DNA from: JAXHTH01 sp034211115
GTDB taxonomy: Bacteria > Planctomycetota > Phycisphaerae > Phycisphaerales > SM1A02
Direction: 5' to 3'
Assembly: GCA_034211115.1 (NCBI GenBank)
Contig: JAXHTH010000082.1
Span: forward strand, 1 to 15,824
Length of the DNA: 15,824 nucleotides
Below are positions 1 to 7,748 of the stretch, piece after piece. Made by a program: the position numbers and the translations under genes. How positions within the stretch are numbered: position 1 is the stretch's first letter; each line of letters begins with the position of its first letter. The notes under the pieces were generated by a model. That model was not told where the DNA came from and did not search any database. It was given only the letters and a program-made list of their open reading frames with translations.

Positions 1-992
1 TGAGAATCGCAATCAATGGATTCGGCCGGATCGGTCGGCAGGTCATGCGCCTCTCCTGGGAGCGCGACGATCTGGAAGTGCGGCGCGTCAACGACCTCGT
101 CGACGCAGAGACGCTCGCCTACCTGCTCCGCTACGATACGTCCCACGGAACGTGGGACAGGCGGGTCGAGGCGGATGACGGAGCGCTCATCATCGACGGC
201 CGGCGGGTCCCCGTCAGCGGCGAGAAGGACCCGGCGAACCTCCCCTGGAAAGACGACTCGATCGACGTCGTCATCGAGGCCACGGGCATCTTCCGCACCC
301 GCGAGAAGGCGGAAGCGCACCTCGAGGCCGGGGCGAAGAAGGTGCTCATCACCGCTCCGGGCAAGAGCGCGCTGGACGGTGACTTCGTCATCGGCGTCAA
401 CGAGGATCTCTACGATCCCGCCCGGCATCACGTCATCTCCGTCGGAAGCTGCACCACCAACTGCCTGGCGCCCATGGCCAAGGCGCTGCACGACGAGCTC
501 ACCATCATCGACGGCCTCATGACCACGACGCACGCCTACACGGCGAGCCAGAACCTTCTCGACGGGCCGCACAAGAAACTCGAACGCACGCGGGCGGCGG
601 CGGAGAACATCATCGCCACCACCACCGGCGCCGCCGAGGCCATCGGCGCGATCATCCCCGACCTCGACGGCAGGCTCGACGGGATGGCGCTGCGCGTGCC
701 CGCGAAGTGCGGTTCGATCACTGATCTCACATGCCGTGTCGAGACGGAGACGTCCGTCGAAGCCGTCAACGAGCTCATGGAGAAGCGGGCCGACGGCCGC
801 ATGCGCGGCGTGCTCCGCATCGCCGACGCTCCGCTCGTCTCCAGCGACATCGTCGGCGACCCGCACAGTTGCATCTTCCTGCCCGACCAGACGCGCATCA
901 TGGGCGGGACGCTCGTCAAGGTCCTCGGCTGGTATGACAACGAATGGGGTTTCAGCAACCGCGTGGTCGAGATGGCGGCGAAGATGGTGTGA
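1..992 (+). CDS. gap: Glyceraldehyde-3-phosphate dehydrogenase, type I, missing only its first base
   Basis: Cytosolic enzyme that oxidatively phosphorylates glyceraldehyde 3-phosphate to 1,3-bisphosphoglycerate with reduction of NAD; reversible in gluconeogenesis. The window opens with TG followed by AGAATCGCA, so the start codon is a split ATG or GTG and the protein would have 330 residues, normal for the family. The Rossmann signature INGFGRIGR lies near residues 6-14. The active site reads SCTTNC with catalytic Cys151, and the partner His178 is in THAYT. An Asp in VNDL (the Asp32 equivalent) and the Pro of DGPH favour NAD over NADP. Departures from the common consensus are SVGSC for SNASC, NIIATTTG for NIIPTTTG, and VPAKCGSITDL for VPTPxVSVxDL; these look like a subfamily difference because both catalytic residues are intact. 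The cation ATPase follows 26 bp downstream on the same strand. Identity is secure; cofactor preference is inferred. Confidence 0.96.
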   Translation, partial: RIAINGFGRIGRQVMRLSWERDDLEVRRVNDLVDAETLAYLLRYDTSHGTWDRRVEADDGALIIDGRRVPVSGEKDPANLPWKDDSIDVVIEATGIFRTREKAEAHLEAGAKKVLITAPGKSALDGDFVIGVNEDLYDPARHHVISVGSCTTNCLAPMAKALHDELTIIDGLMTTTHAYTASQNLLDGPHKKLERTRAAAENIIATTTGAAEAIGAIIPDLDGRLDGMALRVPAKCGSITDLTCRVETETSVEAVNELMEKRADGRMRGVLRIADAPLVSSDIVGDPHSCIFLPDQTRIMGGTLVKVLGWYDNEWGFSNRVVEMAAKMV

Positions 993-1018
993 GATTTCGA
1001 TGCCCGTGGGAAGGCGGC

Positions 1019-4000
1019 ATGAACCGGAACGCGCACGAGAACCATGAGCCCGACGAAGCGCCGCACGGCGCCGCATCGTCGTCTTCCCAACCGTCGTGGT
1101 ACGCGCTGGACGAGGAACGGGTCGCGGAAGAGCTGAACGCCGGCGCCGACGGGCTGAGCGATGCGGAGGCGCGGCGGCGTCTCGAACAACAGGGACCCAA
1201 CCGCATCGGGCGCCGACGCCGCATCGGCGTCTGGCAGGTTGTCCTCCACCAGTTCCAGAGCCCGCTGATCTACGTCCTCCTGGGCGCGCTGGTGGTCACC
1301 GTGACCACCGCGCTCATCACCGGCGAGCAGCGCTGGTCCGATGCGATCGTCATCGGCCTCGTGCTCGTCGTCAACGGCACCGTCGGCTTCCTCCAGGAAT
1401 ACCGTGCCGAGCACGCGGTCGAGGCTCTCATGAAGATGGTCGCCCCGCGGGCGACGGTGCGCCGCGAAGGCGTGGAGAAGCGCATCGACGCCGAGAAGCT
1501 CGTGCCCGGCGATGTCGTCCTGCTCGATGAGGGGCATGTCGTCCCCGCGGACATGCGCCTCATCGATGTGAACTCGCTTCAGGTCAACGAGGCGGCCCTC
1601 ACCGGCGAGTCGGTGCCCGTGAGCAAGACCGAAGAGCCGATGGCCGACGGCGACGAGCGCCCGCCGCCGGCCGAGCAGAAGAACATGGCGTTCATGGGCA
1701 CCGCGGTCACCTCCGGCAGCGCGGCGGGGATCGTCATCGCCACCGCCCGGCAGACCGAGATCGGCCGGATCGCGCAGCAGGTCGAGGAAGCGGGCGACAC
1801 GCAGACGCCGCTCCAGCGCCGCATCCAGCGCCTCGCGATCCTCATCACCTGGGGCATCCTCATCATCGCCGCCATCGCGTTCGGCGTGGGGCTGCTCATG
1901 GGCCGCGACTGGTCGCGGATGATCACTCTCGCGGTGGCGCTCTCGGTGGCGGCGATCCCCGCCGGGCTGCCCATCGTGGTCACCGTCGCGCTGGCGATCG
2001 GCGTGCGGCGCATGGCCCGCCGGCACGCGGTGATCCGCCACCTCCCCGCCGTCGACACCCTCGGCTCGTGCACCACCATCGTCTCCGACAAGACCGGCAC
2101 GCTCACGCAGAACCGGATGACCGTGCGCAGCATTCACGCCGACGGCCGGCGCTTCGACGTCACCGGCGATGCGCGCTCACCAAAGGGCGGGATTCACCGG
2201 GACGATGAGGCGGTCAATCCGAACGAGCATCGCGCCCTGTTCGAGACGCTGCTCGTCGGCGTGCTGTGCAACGATGCCGAACTGCCCGCCGATGTTGCGC
2301 GCCCGTCTCAAACCGAGTCGCGCGGCGGCCACAAAAAACCATCGGATGGAAGCGAGGGAGAGGAGAACGATGAAGAAGGCGGCGACGAGCACGACTTCTC
2401 CGGCGATCCGATGGAGATCGCCCTCCTTTACGCGGGGCTCAAGGCCGGGCTCGACCGCCACTCACTTGATGAGCAGTATCCCCTGATCCACGAAGTGCCG
2501 TTCCGGACCGAGAAGCGCTTCATGGCGTCGATCCGCGAGGTGAGCGAGGCGGCGCGCGGGCATTCGCCCGAAAACGACGGGCCGCTCGTGCTCGTCAAGG
2601 GCGCGCCGGAGACCGTCCTGAACATGTGCGATGACTACCGCACCGATGACGGCGGCGCGACCGAACTCGATCGCGAAGCGGTGATCGGACAGAGCGAGAG
2701 CCTGGCCGGCGAGGGGCTGCGCACGCTCGCGATGGCGATCGGACGGGGCGAGCAGATCGCCGAGGCGGTGAAGCGCGACGAGCCGGGCGGCCTCACCTTC
2801 GTCGGCCTCCAGGGTCTGCTCGATCCGCCGCGTTCCTCCGCCGTCCGCGCCGTCGATGACTGCCACCGCGCGGGCATACGCGTGATCATGGTGACGGGCG
2901 ATCACGGCCGCACGGCATCGACGATCGCCCGGCAGGTGCACCTCGATCGGCCCGCCCGCGCAGCGCTCGGCAGTCGGCGCAATGTGCGCGATCGGGAATC
3001 CGATGACGAGCAGAATCGTCTCGACGCTCACACCGGTCGCGAGATCAGCGAGTTCTCCGACGACCGGCTCGACGATGCGCTGGCGGGCAGCAACGTGTTC
3101 TCCCGCGTCGAGCCGGCGCAGAAGACGCGCATCGTCGATCGGCTCAAGGCCCGGGGCGAGATCGTCGCGGTGACCGGCGACGGCGTGAACGACGCCCCGG
3201 CCCTCAAGAGCGCCCATCTCGGGGCGGCGATGGGGTCCGGCACCGACGTCGCCAAGGAAGCCAGCGACATGGTCATCACCGATGACAACTTCGCCAGCGT
3301 GTATCACGCCGTCGAAGAAGGTCGCACGGCGTTCCGCAACATCCGCATGGCGACGTTCTTCCTGCTCTCGACCGGTGCGGCGGATGTGCTCATCATTCTC
3401 ATCGCGCTGGGGCTGGACTGGCCGCTGCCGCTGCTGCCGGCGCAGATTCTCTGGTGCAACGTGGTCACCAACGGCATCGCCGACGTCGCGCTGGCGTTCG
3501 AGCCGGGCGAGCCGGCGCTGTATCGCCGCCCGCCGCGCCCGCCGGCCGAGGGCGTGCTCGATCGCACGCTGCTGGAGCGCCTCGTCATCGTCGGCGTCTG
3601 GCTCGCGGTCGGCGTGCTCGGCGTCTTCCTCTGGAAGTGGGGATTCAACTTCGGTGCGTGGGACGGACGCGAGGAGAACCTCACCATCGCCCGGACCGCG
3701 GCGCTGACCACGCTCGTGCTGTTCCAGAAGGTGCACGTGTTCAACTGCCGCAGCGAGGACGTTTCGATCTTCAAAAAGAGCCTGCTGGCGAACAAGCTGC
3801 TGTTCCTGGGCGTGCTGACCTCGCTGGCCGTGCACATCGCGGCTGTCTACATCCCGCTGACCCAGGACCTCCTGAGCCTGGCGCCGCTTGATGCAATGAC
3901 CTGGGTGATTGCGGCCGTCGTCGCCTCCACCGCGATCATCGTTAACGAACTGCACAAGCGTCTGCGGCCGCGCTACCGCGGGCGGGTCGACGCCGGCGAG

Positions 4001-4024
4001 GCGAACGGGAACGAGGAGCGATAG
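1019..4024 (+). CDS. P2-type cation-transporting ATPase, ion specificity unclear
   Basis: Integral inner-membrane pump of 1001 residues that couples ATP hydrolysis to cation transport. The ATG at 1019 is chosen because GGGAAGG lies 4 bp upstream and the cation-ATPase N-terminal domain (WYALDEERV...) starts soon after; an upstream in-frame ATG at 944 lies inside gap. Seen in order: TGES (195-198, actuator), PAGLP in M4 (314-318), DKTGTLT with phosphorylated Asp357, KGAPE in the nucleotide domain (Lys527), TGDH, GDGVNDAP (Asp721 and Asp725), then six more membrane segments, including M5-M6 with STGAAD and NVVTNG. By my alignment to SERCA several calcium ligands differ (Glu309 to Ala315, Asn768 to Gly786, Glu771 to Asp789, Asp800 to Asn818), while Asn796 and Thr799 are kept. 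The cytoplasmic domains carry two charged insertions, around residues 425-462 and 640-665. The antiporter gene overlaps its stop, suggesting coordinated ion handling. Calcium, sodium or proton transport cannot be chosen from sequence. Confidence 0.95.
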   Translation: MNRNAHENHEPDEAPHGAASSSSQPSWYALDEERVAEELNAGADGLSDAEARRRLEQQGPNRIGRRRRIGVWQVVLHQFQSPLIYVLLGALVVTVTTALITGEQRWSDAIVIGLVLVVNGTVGFLQEYRAEHAVEALMKMVAPRATVRREGVEKRIDAEKLVPGDVVLLDEGHVVPADMRLIDVNSLQVNEAALTGESVPVSKTEEPMADGDERPPPAEQKNMAFMGTAVTSGSAAGIVIATARQTEIGRIAQQVEEAGDTQTPLQRRIQRLAILITWGILIIAAIAFGVGLLMGRDWSRMITLAVALSVAAIPAGLPIVVTVALAIGVRRMARRHAVIRHLPAVDTLGSCTTIVSDKTGTLTQNRMTVRSIHADGRRFDVTGDARSPKGGIHRDDEAVNPNEHRALFETLLVGVLCNDAELPADVARPSQTESRGGHKKPSDGSEGEENDEEGGDEHDFSGDPMEIALLYAGLKAGLDRHSLDEQYPLIHEVPFRTEKRFMASIREVSEAARGHSPENDGPLVLVKGAPETVLNMCDDYRTDDGGATELDREAVIGQSESLAGEGLRTLAMAIGRGEQIAEAVKRDEPGGLTFVGLQGLLDPPRSSAVRAVDDCHRAGIRVIMVTGDHGRTASTIARQVHLDRPARAALGSRRNVRDRESDDEQNRLDAHTGREISEFSDDRLDDALAGSNVFSRVEPAQKTRIVDRLKARGEIVAVTGDGVNDAPALKSAHLGAAMGSGTDVAKEASDMVITDDNFASVYHAVEEGRTAFRNIRMATFFLLSTGAADVLIILIALGLDWPLPLLPAQILWCNVVTNGIADVALAFEPGEPALYRRPPRPPAEGVLDRTLLERLVIVGVWLAVGVLGVFLWKWGFNFGAWDGREENLTIARTAALTTLVLFQKVHVFNCRSEDVSIFKKSLLANKLLFLGVLTSLAVHIAAVYIPLTQDLLSLAPLDAMTWVIAAVVASTAIIVNELHKRLRPRYRGRVDAGEANGNEER

Positions 4025-5217
4025 TGGAGAACCTCGAGGGAACAAAGCTGGTGGTCCTCGGCGCGATGCTCGTCGCGGGGTTCCTCGCGCATCTGGGCGG
4101 GCCGTTGATCCACGTCCCGCGGGTCACGCTTCTGCTCCTGATCGGCGTGCTCGTCGGGCCCGCTGTGTTCGGCGTCGTCCCCGCCGAAATCACCGACTGG
4201 TTCCCGTTCGTCGCCCATCTCGCCCTGGCGATCATCGGCTTTCTCCTGGGCGAGGAGTTTCACTGGGGAGACATCAGGAAGCGGGGGCGGCGCGTGCTGG
4301 GAATCTCGATCGGGGAGACGATCGCCGCCGCGGTGGTGGTCTTTCTCGCCGTACTGGCGCTGAGCGGGGACCTCGTGCTTGCGCTGATTCTCGCGGGCAT
4401 AGCGCCGGCCTCCGCGCCGGCCGCCATCTTCGAAACCGTGCGCGAAGGGCGCGCGAAAGGCGAGCTGACCGACACGCTGCTGGGCGTGGTCGCCATCGAT
4501 GATGCATGGGGCGTGATCGCGTTCAGCGTTCTGCTCGTCATCGCCTCGGCGCTGGGGGGTGAGGGCGCAGCGCTGCAGCATTTGCCCCTCGGCCTCTGGG
4601 AGGTGTTCGGCGCGATCCTCCTCGGCATCGCGATGGGGCTGCCCATGGCCTGGCTGAGCCGGAACATCCGCGGCGGCCAGCTCACCCTCCTCGAGGCGTC
4701 CGGAATCGTCTTCCTCCAGACGGGCATCGCGACGATGATCGGTGTGTCGTATCTGCTCGCGGCCATCGTGCTCGGCGCCGTCGTCGTCAATCTCTCGAAA
4801 CGCGAGCAGACCTTTAAGGAGATCGAGCACGTGCGCGAGCCGCTGCTGGCCGTGTTCTTTATCCTTGCGGGGCTCAAGCTGGATCTGACCGGTCTCGCCG
4901 ACATCGCACTGATCGGCGCATTGTACGTGGCGGCGCGCGTGATCGGACTCTACCTCGGCGGGCGGGTCTCCGGGCGCATGCTCGAGGCGCCCCCCGACGT
5001 CCGCCGACGGATCGGCTGGTGCATCATGCCCCAGGCGGGCGTTGCCCTGGGGTTTGCCCTGCTCGTCCAGGACGAGCTGCCGGAGTACGGCGATCGCGTG
5101 CTGCCGCTCGTCATCGCCAGCACGGTGCTGTTCGAGCTCGCCGGTCCGCTCATGGCCCGCATTCAGCTTCGCCTCGCGGGGGAGTGGCGGGGAGACACGG
5201 AGGGAACAGCGACATGA
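4024..5217 (+). CDS. CPA-type cation:proton antiporter (Na+/H+ exchanger fold)
   Basis: Membrane protein of 397 residues with about thirteen hydrophobic stretches and almost no soluble part, matching the Na+/H+ exchanger domain of the monovalent cation:proton antiporter superfamily. It would exchange Na+ or K+ for protons across the inner membrane. The sixth stretch holds AIDDAWG with the Asp159-Asp160 pair, the ion-binding signature typical of electrogenic NhaA/NapA-like members, whereas electroneutral exchangers usually have Asn-Asp. An Arg (305, in AARVIG) sits where many relatives have a buried Lys or Arg. There is no C-terminal TrkA or other regulatory domain. The start is a GTG whose first base is the last base of the ATPase stop codon (TAGTG), with GAGGAG about 6 bp upstream, so translation is probably coupled. 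The stop TGA lies in ATGA, which also begins a mini-ORF. Family is confident; the ion is not determinable. Confidence 0.92.
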   Translation: MENLEGTKLVVLGAMLVAGFLAHLGGPLIHVPRVTLLLLIGVLVGPAVFGVVPAEITDWFPFVAHLALAIIGFLLGEEFHWGDIRKRGRRVLGISIGETIAAAVVVFLAVLALSGDLVLALILAGIAPASAPAAIFETVREGRAKGELTDTLLGVVAIDDAWGVIAFSVLLVIASALGGEGAALQHLPLGLWEVFGAILLGIAMGLPMAWLSRNIRGGQLTLLEASGIVFLQTGIATMIGVSYLLAAIVLGAVVVNLSKREQTFKEIEHVREPLLAVFFILAGLKLDLTGLADIALIGALYVAARVIGLYLGGRVSGRMLEAPPDVRRRIGWCIMPQAGVALGFALLVQDELPEYGDRVLPLVIASTVLFELAGPLMARIQLRLAGEWRGDTEGTAT

Positions 5218-5312
5218 ACGACCTTGCTGCGCTGACCAGGAACCGCTTGCCGCAACCGAATCGATCGGCCGACGGAACACAAGCCCACCGCGTGGAGCAC
5301 TCCAATGACTGA
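5214..5312 (+). CDS. Possible 32-residue mini-gene bridging antiporter and ppsA
   Basis: A short reading frame starts at the ATGA shared with the antiporter stop and ends at a TGA just inside ppsA, so it fills the whole 87-bp gap. A strong Shine-Dalgarno sequence (GGAGGGA, 5199-5205) lies 8 bp upstream of its ATG. The product is polar (begins MNDLAALTRN, ends EHSND) with no signal peptide or membrane segment, and I recognise no family. It could be a real small protein, a coupling cistron that keeps ribosomes moving into ppsA, or chance, since stop codons are scarce in G+C-rich DNA. ppsA also has its own GGAG 7 bp before its ATG, so coupling is not strictly required. Confidence 0.3.
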   Translation: MNDLAALTRNRLPQPNRSADGTQAHRVEHSND

Positions 5313-7701
5313 TCAGACCGCCACCGAGACCGCTTACGTCCGCCGTTTCCAGACGCTTGACTCCGACGATATCGCGCAGGTAGGCGGGAAGAACGCCTCC
5401 CTGGGCGAGATGATCCAGCGGCTGTCCCGGCGCGATGTCGCCGTCCCGCGCGGCTTCGCCACCACCGCGCAGATGTATCGCGAGTTCGTCGCCGCCAACG
5501 AACTCGAGGAGAAGATCCGCGATCGGCTCGAGAAGCTGAACGCCGACAAGGCATCCCTCGAAGAGACGGGACAGGCGATCCGCGGATTGATCGAAGGCGG
5601 CGAGTTTCCACCGCAAGTCGCCGAGCAGATCCGAGACGCGTACCGGCAGCTTTCGGCCGAGTACGATGAGGAGGCCGTCGACGTCGCGGCGCGAAGCAGC
5701 GCCACCGCCGAGGACCTGCCCGAGGCGAGCTTCGCCGGCCAGCAGGAGACGTTTCTCAATGTCCGCGGCGAAGACGAGCTGCTCGACGCCTGCCGGCGCT
5801 GCTTCGCCTCGCTCTTCACCGACCGCGCGATCAGCTATCGGCGCGAGAAGGGCTTCGATCACATGAAGGTCGCGCTCTCGGTGGGCGTGCAGAAGATGGT
5901 GCGCGCCGACGAGGCCGGGGCGGGCGTCGCCTTCACCATCGACACCGAGACCGGCTTCCCCGATGTCGTCGTCGTCAACGCCAACTGGGGGCTGGGCGAG
6001 ACCGTCGTGGCCGGAACCGCCAACCCGGATGAGTACCGTATCTTCACCCCGCTCCTGCATGACGGCGCGCATCGGCCGATCATCGAAAAAACGTGCGGCC
6101 CCAAGCGGCACAAGATGGTCTATTCCGGCAACGGCGGCACAACCGAGGAGGTCGAAACATCCGAAGACGAGCAGAACGGTTTCGTCCTGGATGATGACGA
6201 GATCCTCCAGCTTGCGCGCTGGTGCACCACGATCGCCGATCACTACGGCAAACCCATGGACATCGAGTGGGCGAAGGACGGCCGGAGCGGCGAACTGTTC
6301 ATCGTCCAGGCCCGGCCCGAAACGGTCCAGTCGCAGAAGCGGGCGGAGACGCTGAAGAACTACCGCCTCACCGAGCAGGGTCGGCCGCTCGTCGAGGGGC
6401 TCGCCATCGGCAGCGCCATCGCCTCCGGCAAGGCGTTTGTCCTCACCGACGTGAACGAATCCGACCGGTTCGCGGACGGCGGGATTCTCGTCACCACCAT
6501 GACCGATCCGGACTGGGGGCCGATCATGAAGCGCGCCGCGGGCATCGTCACCGACCAGGGCGGGCGGACCTCGCATGCCGCCATCGTCAGCCGCGAGCTC
6601 GGCGTGCCCGCGGTCATCGGCGCCGGCGATGCGACCTCGGCGATCAAGGACGGCGGCGACGTCACCGTCTCCTGTGCGCACGGCGAAAACGGCGTCGTCT
6701 ACGAAGGCGAACTCGCGTTCGAGACGCGCGAGATCGATCCCACCGGCGTGCCCGACACCGCCACCACGCCGATGATGATCCTCGCCAGCCCCGAGGCGGC
6801 GTTCCGGTGGTGGAATCTGCCCGTCCGCGGCGTGGGACTGGCCCGGATGGAGTTCATCATCAACAACATCATCAAGATTCATCCGCTGGCGCTGACGCGC
6901 TTCGACGAGCTGGAGGATGAGGAAGCACGCGAGGAGATCGAGCGGCTCACCGCCGCCTATGAGGACAAGGGCGAGTACTTCGTCGAGCATCTTTCGCGCG
7001 GGATCGCCAAGATCGCCGCGGCATTTCATCCGCACGATGTCATCGTCCGCCTCAGCGACTTCAAGACCAACGAGTACGCGGGTCTCATCGGCGGGCGCGG
7101 GTTCGAGCCCGAGGAGGAGAACCCCATGCTCGGCTTCCGCGGGGCGAGCCGGTACTACAGCGACCGCTACCGCGACGGGTTCGCGCTGGAATGCGAGGCC
7201 ATCCGCCGCGCGCGCGAAACGATCGGGCTGGACAATGTCATCGTCATGGTGCCGTTCTGCCGAACGCCCGAGGAGGCGGATGCGGTGCTGCGCACGATGG
7301 CCGAGCACGGGCTCGTGCGCGGCGAGCGCGGCCTCAAGGTCTATGTCATGGCGGAGATCCCCTCCCAGATCATCCTCGCCGAGGAGTTCGCGGAGCGCTT
7401 CGACGGCTTCTCGATCGGCACGAACGACCTGACCCAGCTCACGCTGGGCATCGATCGCGACTCGGAAGCGCTGTCCGAGCTGTTCGACGAGCGGCACGAG
7501 GCGGTGAAGCGCAGCGTCCGGCGGCTCATCGAGATCGCCCACGAGCACGACACGCCGGTGGGCATCTGCGGCCAGGCCCCGAGCGACTATCCCGAGTTCG
7601 CCGAGTTCCTCGTCGAAGCCGGCATCGATTCCATCTCGGTGAACCCCGACCGCGTGATGAACGTGCTGGAGCACATCGCCCGCGCGGAGGGGCGCCAATG
7701 A
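5305..7701 (+). CDS. ppsA: Phosphoenolpyruvate synthase (pyruvate, water dikinase)
   Basis: Converts pyruvate, ATP and water to phosphoenolpyruvate, AMP and phosphate, the entry step to gluconeogenesis from C3 compounds. At 798 residues it matches the roughly 790 of the E. coli enzyme. The N-terminal nucleotide-binding domain shows VGGKNASLGEM near residue 27, ARSSATAEDLPEASFAGQQE near residue 130, and NWGLGETVVAGTANPDEY. The swivelling phosphohistidine domain has GGRTSHAAI with catalytic His424. The C-terminal PEP/pyruvate barrel has NPMLGFRG, the metal-binding MAEIPS, SIGTNDLTQ and GICGQAPSD with catalytic Cys755. All key residues are present, so the enzyme should be active. The ATG at 5305 has GGAG at 5294-5297. 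The neighbouring D-lactate dehydrogenase gene uses the same substrate, pyruvate, so the pair could set the choice between reducing pyruvate and returning it to PEP. Its stop lies in ATGA, opening another mini-ORF. Confidence 0.97.
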   Translation: MTDQTATETAYVRRFQTLDSDDIAQVGGKNASLGEMIQRLSRRDVAVPRGFATTAQMYREFVAANELEEKIRDRLEKLNADKASLEETGQAIRGLIEGGEFPPQVAEQIRDAYRQLSAEYDEEAVDVAARSSATAEDLPEASFAGQQETFLNVRGEDELLDACRRCFASLFTDRAISYRREKGFDHMKVALSVGVQKMVRADEAGAGVAFTIDTETGFPDVVVVNANWGLGETVVAGTANPDEYRIFTPLLHDGAHRPIIEKTCGPKRHKMVYSGNGGTTEEVETSEDEQNGFVLDDDEILQLARWCTTIADHYGKPMDIEWAKDGRSGELFIVQARPETVQSQKRAETLKNYRLTEQGRPLVEGLAIGSAIASGKAFVLTDVNESDRFADGGILVTTMTDPDWGPIMKRAAGIVTDQGGRTSHAAIVSRELGVPAVIGAGDATSAIKDGGDVTVSCAHGENGVVYEGELAFETREIDPTGVPDTATTPMMILASPEAAFRWWNLPVRGVGLARMEFIINNIIKIHPLALTRFDELEDEEAREEIERLTAAYEDKGEYFVEHLSRGIAKIAAAFHPHDVIVRLSDFKTNEYAGLIGGRGFEPEEENPMLGFRGASRYYSDRYRDGFALECEAIRRARETIGLDNVIVMVPFCRTPEEADAVLRTMAEHGLVRGERGLKVYVMAEIPSQIILAEEFAERFDGFSIGTNDLTQLTLGIDRDSEALSELFDERHEAVKRSVRRLIEIAHEHDTPVGICGQAPSDYPEFAEFLVEAGIDSISVNPDRVMNVLEHIARAEGRQ

Positions 7702-7748
7702 GCGGCCTCGCGAGATGTGTCCCGGCCGGAGCAAAGGAGCACCTATGA
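7698..7748 (+). CDS. Possible 16-residue mini-ORF bridging ppsA and the dehydrogenase gene
   Basis: A 17-codon frame starts at the ATGA shared with the ppsA stop. It ends in a TGA that overlaps the ATG of the next gene, again as ATGA. GGAGGGG at 7686-7692 lies about 5 bp before its ATG. The peptide (MSGLARCVPAGAKEHL) resembles nothing I know. The arrangement mirrors the mini-ORF before ppsA. It may serve only translational coupling, or be coincidental: the downstream gene has a strong ribosome binding site of its own (AAAGGAG, 7733-7739). Confidence 0.2.
   Translation: MSGLARCVPAGAKEHL

Noticed and set aside
1000..1047. 15-residue mini-ORF across the gap-ATPase junction
   Set aside because: No ribosome binding site precedes its ATG, unlike the two mini-ORFs around ppsA, so it is not counted as a third case.
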